Shown piece by piece: positions 6,527 through 14,182 of a stretch of 15,636 nt of DNA. Positions within the stretch are counted from its first letter, which is position 1; each line of letters starts with the position of its first letter. The notes beneath the pieces were generated by a model. The model had not been told where the DNA came from. It did not search any database and was given only the letters and a program-made list of their open reading frames with translations. A program made the translations under genes and the position numbers. Source of the DNA: an uncultured Campylobacter sp. (lineage in GTDB: Bacteria > Campylobacterota > Campylobacteria > Campylobacterales > Campylobacteraceae); assembly GCF_938030685.1 (NCBI RefSeq), contig NZ_CALHHX010000109.1, positions 1 through 15,636 of the forward strand, in the 5' to 3' direction.

Positions 6527-7649
6527 ATCTCATCTCCTGTGGCTTGTATTTGCTGCGGATGAGTTTTTTAGTGTTGCGGATGCCCTCTGCCGTGCCGATG
6601 ACTAAAAATTTCACCCCAGTACCGATGAGGTAGTCGCCATCCGGCATCGGAATGAAGCGGCTGTTGGGCTCTTTGATTCCCACGACGTCGGCGTTTGTAA
6701 AATCGCGCAAGCGAGTTTCTTTTAGACGCTTAAAGCGGATCCACGAAAAATCGGGCACCGTAATCTCCTCGATATCGATAAGCGAGTCCTTTTTATACAA
6801 AAATCGCTCCAAAATATTTTCCATATCAGGGCGTACACTAATCGCCGAAAGCCTTTGTGCGGCGAGCTTGGATGGCGAGACGATAGAATTTGCGCCGAGT
6901 TTTTTTAGCCTCTGCGTGTCGCTGTCATCATCGCTATTTGCCATGATGAAGTATGGGGTGATGCGACCAAGCTCCTTTTCGTATAGGCGCACCAGCGAGA
7001 TTATCGCGATATTATCGGCTAAATTTGGACTTAGTGTGATGACGGATTTTGCAGATGACAGATGGGCTTTTAGCATCGTGGTTTCTACATGCGGTTCTCC
7101 TACGATGAAATATGGATAGCGGTTTTCTTCGGCGATTTTAGCTAGAGCGGGATCGGGGTCGATCACGACAAAAGGCAGATGATTTTCGCGAAACTGCTTG
7201 GCAAGCTCGGCGCAGTAGATGTTGTTGTAACAGATAATGTAGTGGTTTTTGAGCCTTGCGATGTTATTGATCATTCGTTGCTCCCTAAGTAAATTTTGAA
7301 GTTTGCCGTTTTTTATGACCTCGACAACGACGCCCAGGCAAAACGAAAAAGTTCCAAAGCCCATGAGGATGAATAAGACGGTAAAAATTCTACCCGCGGG
7401 CGATATCGGCGCTACTTCGGTAAAGCCTACCGTCGTAAAGGTCATGCCTGCTTGATAAAAGGCGTCTACGAGCGAAAAGCCCGCTATAAAGACGTAGCCT
7501 AATGTGCCGATTAGCATCATCAATACGATGGTTATCAGCGGTAAGCGGAATGGGCGTAGCTGGTCGTAAATTTCTGTGTAGAGGTTGATGTCCGGCTTAG
7601 TCGAGCCGGACCAGTCGAGGAATCGCTTGATCTTGTCCAAAACAGACAT
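6519..7649 (-). CDS. Two-TM potassium channel with RCK (TrkA-N/TrkA-C) domains
   Basis: A 376-residue inner-membrane K+ channel of the Kch/MthK type. TM1 is ~36-56, the pore helix and filter 63-80 with TTVGFTE at 72-78 in place of the common TVGYGD, and TM2 ~88-110. The cytosolic part starts near 118 with a TrkA-N/RCK fold (HYIICYNNIYCAELAKQF at 136-153, VVIDPDP at 161-167), and a TrkA-C-like part covers ~290-370 (PDGDYLIGTGVKFLVIGTAEG). The Rossmann glycine motif (GxGxxG) is replaced by YNNIYC, so classical NAD(H) binding is doubtful. It starts at ATG with AGAGGAA eight bases upstream, 18 bases after the rpmB stop, and overlaps argJ. The residue after VGF suggests altered selectivity or simply family variation. 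A role in K+ homeostasis or membrane potential is inferred. Confidence 0.9.
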   Translation of the reverse strand: MSVLDKIKRFLDWSGSTKPDINLYTEIYDQLRPFRLPLITIVLMMLIGTLGYVFIAGFSLVDAFYQAGMTFTTVGFTEVAPISPAGRIFTVLFILMGFGTFSFCLGVVVEVIKNGKLQNLLREQRMINNIARLKNHYIICYNNIYCAELAKQFRENHLPFVVIDPDPALAKIAEENRYPYFIVGEPHVETTMLKAHLSSAKSVITLSPNLADNIAIISLVRLYEKELGRITPYFIMANSDDDSDTQRLKKLGANSIVSPSKLAAQRLSAISVRPDMENILERFLYKKDSLIDIEEITVPDFSWIRFKRLKETRLRDFTNADVVGIKEPNSRFIPMPDGDYLIGTGVKFLVIGTAEGIRNTKKLIRSKYKPQEMRYV

Positions 7650-7667
7650 AAATTCCTCTTTAAGAGG

Positions 7668-7859
7668 TTATTTTGATTGTTTTTTCATAGTTCGTAGAGT
7701 TGAGGCGGCGACTTTGATTCGTCTGGTTGAGCCGTCTTCTAGCTGAACGCGGATGGTGCGTAGATTGACCTGGAATTTCTTTTTGGTTCTGTTATTTGCG
7801 TGGCTGACGTTATTGCCTACCATCGCACCTTTGCCGGTGATTGCGCATCTTCTTGCCAT
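7668..7859 (-). CDS. rpmB: 50S ribosomal protein L28
   Basis: A 63-residue bL28, the short form usual in this group (about 78 residues in E. coli). It begins MARRCAITGKG, continues with GNNVSHANNRTKKKFQVNL, and is rich in Lys and Arg as expected for a protein that binds 23S rRNA near the E site. Only one Cys is present, so it is not the zinc-ribbon form. AAGGA lies six bases before the ATG at 7859, and a TATAAT box stands 32 bases upstream of the start. It heads a leftward operon with the channel gene and argJ. As I recall, rpmB also lies divergent to rpe-dnaQ in C. jejuni, which supports both the call and the genus. Confidence 0.98.
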   Translation of the reverse strand: MARRCAITGKGAMVGNNVSHANNRTKKKFQVNLRTIRVQLEDGSTRRIKVAASTLRTMKKQSK

Positions 7860-7890
7860 AATAAATCCTTGATGATTAAAATAAATGGCA

Positions 7891-7896
7891 ATTATA
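7891..7896 (-). promoter_or_regulatory. -10 box of the rpmB operon
   Basis: The minus strand reads GAAATTTTTTCGCTATAATTGCC: a perfect TATAAT preceded by a T-rich tract, which is the strong Campylobacter promoter pattern. It is 32 bases before the rpmB start. Confidence 0.7.
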
Positions 7897-7967
7897 GCGA
7901 AAAAATTTCAAATTATGCTTAAAATCCGCTGCGGTTTAAATTTAGCGAAATTTATGACAAAACTAAG

Positions 7968-7973
7968 TAAAAT
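7968..7973 (+). promoter_or_regulatory. Possible -10 box of rpe
   Basis: TAAAAT in CTAAGTAAAATTTCG is 32 bases before the rpe ATG. It is a plausible but imperfect -10 box, without other support. Confidence 0.3.
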
Positions 7974-8004
7974 TTCGCATCTTGAAATTTTATAAGGAAT
8001 CTTA

Positions 8005-8646
8005 ATGTATGTAGCACCCAGCATTTTATCGGCGGATTTCGGCAGGCTCGCGGAGGAAATTCGCGCAGTCTGCGAAGCGGGCGCCGATCTCATTCACGTA
8101 GACGTGATGGACGGACATTTCGTACCCAATCTCACGATCGGACCGCTTGTAGCGAGCGCCGTGGCAAAGGCGAGCAGCAAGCCTTTAGATATCCATTTGA
8201 TGGTCAAAAACGTGCCGTTTTTCGCCGATCTTTTTTTGCCGCTAAAGCCGAAATTTCTTAGCTTCCACATCGAGGAGGAGCAGCACCCGCTGCGCCTCAT
8301 AGATCATATACGCCGCAGCGGCGTCTCGCCCGCGGTCGTGCTAAATCCGCATACTCCGCTTAGCGCGCTGGAGTTTGTCTTGAGCGAGGTCGATATGGTG
8401 CTTTTGATGAGCGTCAATCCGGGCTTTGGAGGGCAGAAATTTATCCCCTCGGCGCTTGAGAAAATTAAGCAGCTGCGCGAGTTGATAGATCGCAAAGGCG
8501 CAAAATGCCTCATCGAGGTCGACGGCGGCGTAAACGGGCTGAATATCGCAGATATCGACGAAGCGGGCGCCGACGTCGTGGTAGCGGGCAATTACATATT
8601 TTCTTCAAACGACTACGTAGAGGCGATCCGTGCGCTTAAAATTTAG
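8005..8646 (+). CDS. rpe: Ribulose-phosphate 3-epimerase
   Basis: A 213-residue TIM-barrel enzyme that interconverts D-ribulose 5-phosphate and D-xylulose 5-phosphate in the pentose phosphate pathway, in the cytosol. Family signatures are all present: VAPSILSADF at 3-12, HVDVMDGHFVPN with H31 and D33 as metal ligands, DIHLMV with H64, MSVNPGFGGQKF at 135-146 (the phosphate loop region), and EVDGGV with D173. Its length is slightly below the usual 215-225. The ATG at 8005 has AAGGAA eight bases upstream. It is divergent from rpmB, and a DnaQ-like gene follows 20 bases after its stop in the same direction, so the two probably share a transcript. Confidence 0.97.
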   Translation: MYVAPSILSADFGRLAEEIRAVCEAGADLIHVDVMDGHFVPNLTIGPLVASAVAKASSKPLDIHLMVKNVPFFADLFLPLKPKFLSFHIEEEQHPLRLIDHIRRSGVSPAVVLNPHTPLSALEFVLSEVDMVLLMSVNPGFGGQKFIPSALEKIKQLRELIDRKGAKCLIEVDGGVNGLNIADIDEAGADVVVAGNYIFSSNDYVEAIRALKI

Positions 8647-8666
8647 GCGCGGCACAGGGTAAAATT

Positions 8667-9473
8667 TTGACGCATAGAATCGAAAATCTCATAAATTTAC
8701 TGGCTCAAAAGAGCATAAATTATTACGATTTTATCTCAAAAGCAAGCGATATTGCCGAAATTACCGAGCTTTTCGAACCCAAAGACCTCTCGATGTGGCG
8801 GGCGCTGGGCATAGAGATAATAAAGCTAGATAACGGCAAAATCACGCTCAAAACCCGTGAGACGGATATTTTGGATGAAATTTTTTGCTTTGTGGACATC
8901 GAGACGAACGGCGGGCTCTCAAACGGCCAGATCATCGAAATCGGCGCGATAAAAACGCGCGGTACGCAGGAGCTGGATCGCTTCGAGAGCTTCGTTTACG
9001 CGCCCGTCGTGCCCGAAAATATCACGGAGCTTACGGGGATCCGCTCGGACGATCTGGTGGGCGCACCGCCGCTAGCTAGCGTGCTGGAGCGATTTAGACT
9101 GTTTTTAGGCGATAGCGTTTTTGTGGCGCACAACGTCAAATTTGACTACGGCTTCATCGACGCGAGCCTGCAAAAATGCGGCTTTGGAATGCTTTTAAAT
9201 CGCAGGCTCTGCACCGTCGAGCTCGCGCGCCGCACGATCGAGGCACAAAGATACGGGCTCGGCTCGCTAAAAGAGCTTTTAGGCGTGCAAAACGTCCACC
9301 ACCGCGCATTTAGCGACGCCATTTCCTGCTTTGAAATTTTTAAATTCGCTCTAAAGCGGCTGCCGTGGAGCGTGCAAAGCACCGAGGATCTGATACTTTT
9401 TAGCAAAACCGCAAAGAGCCTGGTGTTGTCTAAGCCGCAGATTTCGGAGCGCGGCGAGGGCGAAATTTTATAA
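8667..9473 (+). CDS. dnaQ: DnaQ-like 3'-5' exonuclease
   Basis: A 268-residue DEDDh exonuclease of the DNA polymerase III epsilon type. The three exonuclease motifs are complete: FVDIETNGG with D77 and E79 (Exo I), VAHNVKFD with H155 and D160 (Exo II), and HHRAFSDA with H212 and D217 (Exo III). About 70 residues precede the nuclease domain, a feature I associate with Campylobacter members, and the C-terminal ~45 residues are not assigned. The start is TTG at 8667 with AGGGT nine bases upstream; the first in-frame ATG (8793) would delete much of the N-terminal region, so TTG is preferred. It follows rpe by 20 bases. It may be the replicative proofreading subunit or a related stand-alone exonuclease; context with rpe matches what I recall for dnaQ in C. 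jejuni. Confidence 0.9.
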   Translation: MTHRIENLINLLAQKSINYYDFISKASDIAEITELFEPKDLSMWRALGIEIIKLDNGKITLKTRETDILDEIFCFVDIETNGGLSNGQIIEIGAIKTRGTQELDRFESFVYAPVVPENITELTGIRSDDLVGAPPLASVLERFRLFLGDSVFVAHNVKFDYGFIDASLQKCGFGMLLNRRLCTVELARRTIEAQRYGLGSLKELLGVQNVHHRAFSDAISCFEIFKFALKRLPWSVQSTEDLILFSKTAKSLVLSKPQISERGEGEIL

Positions 9474-11190
9474 ATCGCATGCCGAATTAAGAGATGAAAT
9501 TTTAGCGAAATTTCTCGCCGCCGTTTGAGAGATAAAATTTGCGCTTTTAAGCGGCGGTGCAAATTTAAAGCGCTACTGCGGCGAGATGTGATTGCGAGCG
9601 AACCGAAACGGCGCGAATTTAAGCAGGTGCAGTTTTAAATCGCATTGCGATCGCACCAAATTTAAGTGTAAATGCCCGCAGCGGCGCCCTCCGCGTATGC
9701 CGGCTAGGCGGGATCATGCGATTTTAATTTGCTCGGGCGGGTGCGGCAGCGAATGCTCGCGGAGCCTTTTTGCTTTCGCGGTTTTGATCTTTGCGGCGAT
9801 AAATTTTGCGCCCGCCCGCGGTTTTACAACCTTGCTTCGGGCGAATTTTATGAGCGCTCGTAGTCGCGCGGATGCGTCCTAAGCGCCGCGCACTTTAAAT
9901 TTTAATTTAGCCCAGGCGCGCAAATTCGATGCTTTAAACTCTAAAATCAATAAATTTTGCCCGCGCCCGTCCGTCTTTTGCGTCCCAAAAGCGATAAATT
10001 TGGCGCGCCCACACTGCCGCCGCAGATACGCTAGGCGCGAGGGTTTTCTGCATTCGCCGCTTAGAATTTTGAGATTTGATTTTAGCTTGACGATCTGGTC
10101 GGTACGTGCCCGTGCCGCAAATTTTAAAATGGAGCTTTATAAAATTTTTTGGTGCCGACCGAAAATGAAATTTTACAAATTTTTATCACAAAACACAGCG
10201 TGATCGGAGCAAATTTAAACGCGAGCCTGGCTCTGTCGTAGCGGCGTACGGAGACCGCATCCGCACTAAATTTAGCGATAAGCAAATCCGCGATCTTAAT
10301 AATACAAATTTACACAGACGCAGCTCGCCTCTCATCAAAGCGTCATCGGAGGGCTGATGGCTTTGCGAGCAAGCGGAGTAATGCGCCGCCGTCATCTTTG
10401 CAAGAAGCGTAATCTTGCGATTGAGCGGTCTTTCCCGTCTCAATACGGACATATCGCGAGCTAAAATTTAAATGGAATTTCATAAAGCGCGGCGCTGCTT
10501 TTAAATTTACGTTGCAAATCTCATAGGCTGCGAATACGGCGGTCAAATTTTAAAATTCTATCTGTTTTAATCATGTCTTGCGGAATGCATTGCGAGGGAC
10601 CGCGAGCCGCTTGATTGGAAAATGAGTTTTAGATCGCGCCTTGCGTATGTATCGCGCGGTAAAATAAATTTTTACGCCGCTGCGTTACTGCTGAGCCACT
10701 CGCCGTCTTACCTCCTGTCCTATTGCTCCGTATTTTCAAACGCGCTAGAATTTCAGCAAAGCTACGTTTTAATGCAAAATTTATCCACTTACTGCGGTTT
10801 GCGGCGGATGAAATTCTGCCGCCCGTCGTAAGCTGTGCGCAGTATCTGCTCGCCGCGCATGCATGTCATAGCCCGTATTCTCTTGCCGCAAACCGCCGCT
10901 TTACCAACGTCCATCGTTGTAGGCTCTCGCCTGCTTCTTCGCGTATATTTTTGCGCCTTGCAAGCTGTGCGTCACCCCATCTGCGTCAAGATCGCGCCGT
11001 GCCTTTAAAGCACGCAAATCTATCCTGCATAAAATTTCGCTTCTTCGCCGTGCTCGCCTCCTGTCGCACTTTGTCGTGCTTGTTTGTTGTGAGCCGTCGC
11101 CGTCTTATTTCGCAACCGCACCTGCCACGCATACATACCGCGCTCGCTGCTAATTTTAGCGCCTGTGCTTTAAATTTCAGTCTAAAAGCC
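9474..11190. other. Large gene-free interval
   Basis: No reading frame here looks like protein: the longest ones are Arg/Ser/Cys/His-rich with no ribosome site, typical of non-coding frames in GC-rich stretches. I see no tRNA or rRNA. Contents worth listing are an imperfect hairpin after the dnaQ gene (9516-9526 with 9549-9559), a two-part hairpin at 10097-10160, and a 12-base inverted repeat GCGGTTTGCGGC/GCCGCAAACCGC (10794-10805 with 10885-10896). From ~10680 to 11160 the plus strand is rich in pyrimidines, so the purine-rich strand has the direction of glxK. That hints at decayed leftward coding DNA, without any recognisable homology. Confidence 0.5.
10097..10160. repeat. Two-part imperfect hairpin
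   Basis: GGTCGGTAC (10097-10105) pairs with GTGCCGACC (10152-10160) with one G-T pair. Inside it AAATTTTA (10119-10126) pairs with TAAAATTT (10140-10147), with asymmetric unpaired parts. It stands in gene-free DNA. It could be a structured RNA, a relic terminator or chance in AT-rich sequence. Confidence 0.35.
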
Positions 11191-12327
11191 CTATTTGGCG
11201 CCGCGTCCGAGCAGAAACAATCTCACCGCTTGTTCGGCGACGCGGGCTAAATTTTGCGTCGCAACGGCGGGCTCCATCGCGCGCTCAAGGCTCATAGGCT
11301 CGTTTAAAACGCTGAAAAACGCGCCGATGCCGTGCTCGTTGCAGCCGCCGGCACAGGGCGAGATACCGCCTGCCAGCGCGATTACGGGCACGCCGTAAGA
11401 AGCAGCAATCTTTGCGACACCGCAAGGGGTTTTACCCATCGAGCTTTGAAAATCGAGCCTTCCTTCGCCTGTGATGACGAGCTCGACGCCTTTCATATCG
11501 CGATCTAGCCCGATCTCTTCGGTGATGATATCGATGCCAGGCTTAAGCGTCGCGTTTAGAAAGCTCACGAAGCCAAAGCCTAGCCCGCCGGCAGCTCCTG
11601 CTCCGGGGCTATTCCAAAGCTCGCGTCCGAGGTGCTTGCTTACGACGCTTGCAAAATTTATAAGTCCTGCATCGAGTTGCTTTACCATCGCTGCATCCGC
11701 GCCCTTTTGCGGGGCGTAAATATATGCTGCGCCGTTTTCGCCAAAAAGCGGATTATCTACGTCGCAGGCGATAAGAAACTCGCATTCTTTAAGATGCGGC
11801 AGCATCGAAGTGCAATCTATCGTGGCGAATTTAATCAGATCCTCGCCCGCTCCCGCAAGCTCTGCGCCATTTGCATCTTTAAATTTAAAGCCGAGCGCGC
11901 GCAGCATCCCCATGCCCGCGTCATTCGTAGCACTTCCGCCGATGCCGATGATAAACTTTCGCGCGCCGTGCGCAATCGCATGCGCTATCATCTCGCCAAA
12001 GCCGTAGGTGCTCGTTTTTAGTGGGTTGCGGCGCGATTTTTCGATGAGCGGCAGACCCGATGCGGACGCCATTTCTAAGATGCCTAGCTCGCCTTTTAAG
12101 GCGTAGCGCGCGGGCGTTTTTTCGCCTAACGGATTTGCTACGATGACGTCCATGAACTTAGCTTTTAGCGCGTCTGCAAGGGCTTCAACGCTTCCTTCGC
12201 CGCCATCTGCGATAGGTTTGACGAGCACCTCGCAGCCTAGCTTTTCGATGCCTGATTTTACGGCGTTGCCTGCCTCAAGCGAACTAAGCGAGCCCTTAAA
12301 CGAGTCGATCGCGACTAAAACTTTCAT
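11191..12327 (-). CDS. glxK: Glycerate 2-kinase (GlxK/GarK family)
   Basis: A 378-residue glycerate kinase type I, the usual length. It phosphorylates D-glycerate with ATP; this family forms 2-phosphoglycerate, which enters lower glycolysis or gluconeogenesis through enolase. Motifs seen: MKVLVAIDSFKGSLSS at the N terminus, IADGGEGS (39-46), GIGGSATNDAGMGML (128-142), SPGAGAAGGLGFG (240-252) and ITGEGRLDFQS (285-295). The ATG at 12327 has AAAGGAA eight bases upstream. It lies downstream of a GntP-type permease on the same strand, across a 394-base spacer; the two probably work together in uptake and use of glycerate or a related acid. A TATACT-like string on the minus strand at 12414-12409 could give it a separate promoter. 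No tartronate-semialdehyde reductase or glyoxylate carboligase is seen nearby, so the source of glycerate is unknown. Confidence 0.94.
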   Translation of the reverse strand: MKVLVAIDSFKGSLSSLEAGNAVKSGIEKLGCEVLVKPIADGGEGSVEALADALKAKFMDVIVANPLGEKTPARYALKGELGILEMASASGLPLIEKSRRNPLKTSTYGFGEMIAHAIAHGARKFIIGIGGSATNDAGMGMLRALGFKFKDANGAELAGAGEDLIKFATIDCTSMLPHLKECEFLIACDVDNPLFGENGAAYIYAPQKGADAAMVKQLDAGLINFASVVSKHLGRELWNSPGAGAAGGLGFGFVSFLNATLKPGIDIITEEIGLDRDMKGVELVITGEGRLDFQSSMGKTPCGVAKIAASYGVPVIALAGGISPCAGGCNEHGIGAFFSVLNEPMSLERAMEPAVATQNLARVAEQAVRLFLLGRGAK

Positions 12328-12505
12328 ATTTTTCCTTTAGCTGGTATTTTAAAATTTTGGAATTTTACAGCGCGTAGGCTAAATTTACGATGACAAGACT
12401 GAAGCAAGAGTATAATTTTAAAATCTCGTTGCCAAATTTATGGGGCAAATTTTAAAATTTCATGTCGTGGAATTTTAGAATTCTGTAAGCCACAGAATTT
12501 CGGCT

Positions 12506-12543
12506 AAATTTTAAAATTCTGTAGCGATAGAATTTTAAAATTT
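12506..12543. repeat. Perfect 15-bp inverted repeat
   Basis: AAATTTTAAAATTCT (12506-12520) and AGAATTTTAAAATTT (12529-12543) are exact reverse complements around the 8-base loop GTAGCGAT. The stem is nearly all A/T, and no T-run follows it on the minus strand, so it does not look like a standard terminator. Confidence 0.7.
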
Positions 12544-12612
12544 TGCTCCTTGAGGCTTTGTGTGTAAATTTAAAACTATGTTAAGCGAAATTTTAATACT
12601 AGAGTATTTACG

Positions 12613-12690
12613 CAGTGCGGGCTAGCTACGTAAATTTAAAGAATTTTATGTAGCTAGCCGCTGGTAGATGCCATATTGCACTCCGCACTG
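12613..12690. repeat. Nested hairpin after gntP
   Basis: GCTAGCTACGTAAA (12621-12634) pairs with TTTATGTAGCTAGC (12645-12658), one G-T pair, loop of 10. CAGTGCGG (12613-12620) directly beside it pairs with CCGCACTG (12683-12690). It begins 32 bases after the gntP stop. It may be a transcript-end or processing structure for gntP; the lack of a T-run on the minus strand argues against simple intrinsic termination. Confidence 0.55.
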
Positions 12691-12721
12691 ATTTAGCGCT
12701 GTAGCGGCTAAATAAGCTAGC

Positions 12722-14098
12722 CTAGATCAAAAACAGCGACAAAACCCACACGCTGATCATGCCCGTAATGCCCATAATTAGCGTAAGCATAGTTTGGGTG
12801 CGGTAACCTTGCTGCGGATTCATCTTGCTGAAATTTGTAACGACCCAAAAGTAGCTGTCATTAGCGTGCGAAACCGTCATCGCGCCCGCTGCGATCGCCA
12901 TTACCACAAGCGCGCCGGACATTTCGGAGGTGAAGCCCAACACCTGCATCAGCGAGCCGTCTGCGTTAAACGCCCCCATAATCGAAGCGGTAGTGATGAT
13001 CGCAACGGTGGAGCTTCCTTGTGCGGTTTTTAAGACGGCCGAGATTAAGAATGGGAAGAAAATCCCAGCAGCTTTAATCGCAGTCGCATTGTCCTTGATG
13101 TAGGTTACGAAGCCGGCGTCGGTGATGACCTTGCCCAGCACTCCGCCCGCTGCGGTTATAAAGAGGATCGGACCTACGATTTTTAAGGATTCGTTGGTGA
13201 TCTCGTTAAATTCGCCTAGTTTGCCGGTTTGCACGAGTAAAAATACCGCAAAAACTACGCCCAAGGCTAGCGCGATGATAGGATTTCCTAAAAATTGCGA
13301 AATTTCGCCCGCAAATCCGCCTACTTTTAGGATCTTGGCGACGGAGCCCAGCGCCATAAATAGGATCGGCACCAAAATAGGGGCTAAGCTTAAAAATCCG
13401 CCAGGTAATTTGCCGTATTGCTTAAGCAGATCGTCGTAGCTTTTGGCGATGACTTCATTGGCTTCAGCTTCGCTTATATGGACGCTTTTGGCGACTTTTT
13501 TAGAAAAAAAGTATGTGGCGATCAGCACCGGCAAGGACACTACCGCGCCCATTGCGATTACGAGCAGTAGATTGCCGCCTAGACCTACGGCGCCTGCTGC
13601 GGCGATCGGTCCGGGAGTCGGCGGGATGAATACGTGCGAGGCATAAAGTCCGCCGGAGAGCGCTACTGCCAGAGCGACCGGATTTTCGCCGATTTTTTTG
13701 CTGATCGCTTCTCGAATCGGATTTAAAACGACGAAGCCGCTGTCGCAAAATACGGGGATACCCACGATCCAGCCCATTATGAGCATCGCAAGCTCGGGGC
13801 GCTTTTGTCCGACTACGTTTACGACCATATCGGCGAGTTTGAGCGCCGCGCCGGTCTTTTCGAGCACGGTGCCGATGAGCGCGCCGAAGATTATGACGAT
13901 ACCGATACTCTTAAACGTGCCGCTGAATCCGTCGCCGATAATCGCGGGGATCTTGGCTAGCGGTATGCCCGCAACGATCGCGAGCGCCAGGGAGATAAGC
14001 ATTAGCGCCAAAAACGGGTGAACGCCTGCTTTGGAGATCAAAAAAATCATCACGACGACCGCTATGGCGAAGCAGATGATTAACGCAACACCGCTCAT
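12722..14098 (-). CDS. GntP-family sugar-acid:proton permease
   Basis: A 458-residue inner-membrane transporter of the gluconate:H+ symporter (GntP) family, at the usual length with about 12 hydrophobic segments. The signature HVFIPPTPGP lies at 155-164, preceded by DSGFVVLNPI (119-128), and the conserved C-terminal stretch MTVSHANDSYFWVVTNFS is present. Members carry gluconate, glycerate, serine and related acids; HANDSYFW is of the YgbN/DsdX-like kind rather than GntT-like, as I recall. The ATG at 14098 has AAGGAG eight bases upstream. Because the next gene on this strand encodes glycerate kinase, glycerate is the simplest substrate, but gluconate or another hydroxy acid is possible. The leader contains a 30-base dyad that could be an operator. 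Confidence 0.92.
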   Translation of the reverse strand: MSGVALIICFAIAVVVMIFLISKAGVHPFLALMLISLALAIVAGIPLAKIPAIIGDGFSGTFKSIGIVIIFGALIGTVLEKTGAALKLADMVVNVVGQKRPELAMLIMGWIVGIPVFCDSGFVVLNPIREAISKKIGENPVALAVALSGGLYASHVFIPPTPGPIAAAGAVGLGGNLLLVIAMGAVVSLPVLIATYFFSKKVAKSVHISEAEANEVIAKSYDDLLKQYGKLPGGFLSLAPILVPILFMALGSVAKILKVGGFAGEISQFLGNPIIALALGVVFAVFLLVQTGKLGEFNEITNESLKIVGPILFITAAGGVLGKVITDAGFVTYIKDNATAIKAAGIFFPFLISAVLKTAQGSSTVAIITTASIMGAFNADGSLMQVLGFTSEMSGALVVMAIAAGAMTVSHANDSYFWVVTNFSKMNPQQGYRTQTMLTLIMGITGMISVWVLSLFLI

Positions 14099-14127
14099 AA
14101 AAGCTCCTTGAATGGATTTAATTTGCC

Positions 14128-14157
14128 CGCAAGCGGTTTAAATTTAAGCCGTTTGCG
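14128..14157. promoter_or_regulatory. 30-bp dyad upstream of gntP, candidate operator
   Basis: CGCAAGCGGTTTAAA and TTTAAGCCGTTTGCG are inverted copies matching at 13 of 15 positions (the two exceptions are G-T), centred at 14142/14143. It lies between the gntP start and the nearest -10 candidate, where a repressor could block transcription or an RNA hairpin could form in the leader. Confidence 0.45.
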
Positions 14158-14176
14158 CTTCAAATTTAATGCGGTA

Positions 14177-14182
14177 ATTTTA
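14177..14182 (-). promoter_or_regulatory. Possible -10 box of gntP
   Basis: TAAAAT in TTTCGCTAAAATTACC on the minus strand, with T-rich sequence upstream, is about 80 bases before the ATG. A second candidate is TTTATATTAAAAT just upstream. Both place the dyad in the transcribed leader. Confidence 0.35.

Larger units (their letters stand above)
12328..12721. other. gntP-glxK spacer with AT-rich hairpins
   Basis: No gene fits here. The spacer carries AATTTTAAAATT words arranged as hairpins: AATTCTGT/ACAGAATT (12479-12486 with 12492-12499, loop of 5) and a perfect 15-base inverted repeat (12506-12543), and then the nested structure at 12613-12690. It separates two genes that would otherwise form a simple operon, so it may carry a partial terminator, mRNA processing sites or a promoter for glxK. 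Confidence 0.55.

Noticed and set aside
10723..11250. 175-codon plus-strand frame
   Set aside because: Composition is Arg/Ser/Cys/His/Leu-rich, no ribosome site, and it runs into the end of glxK on the other strand.
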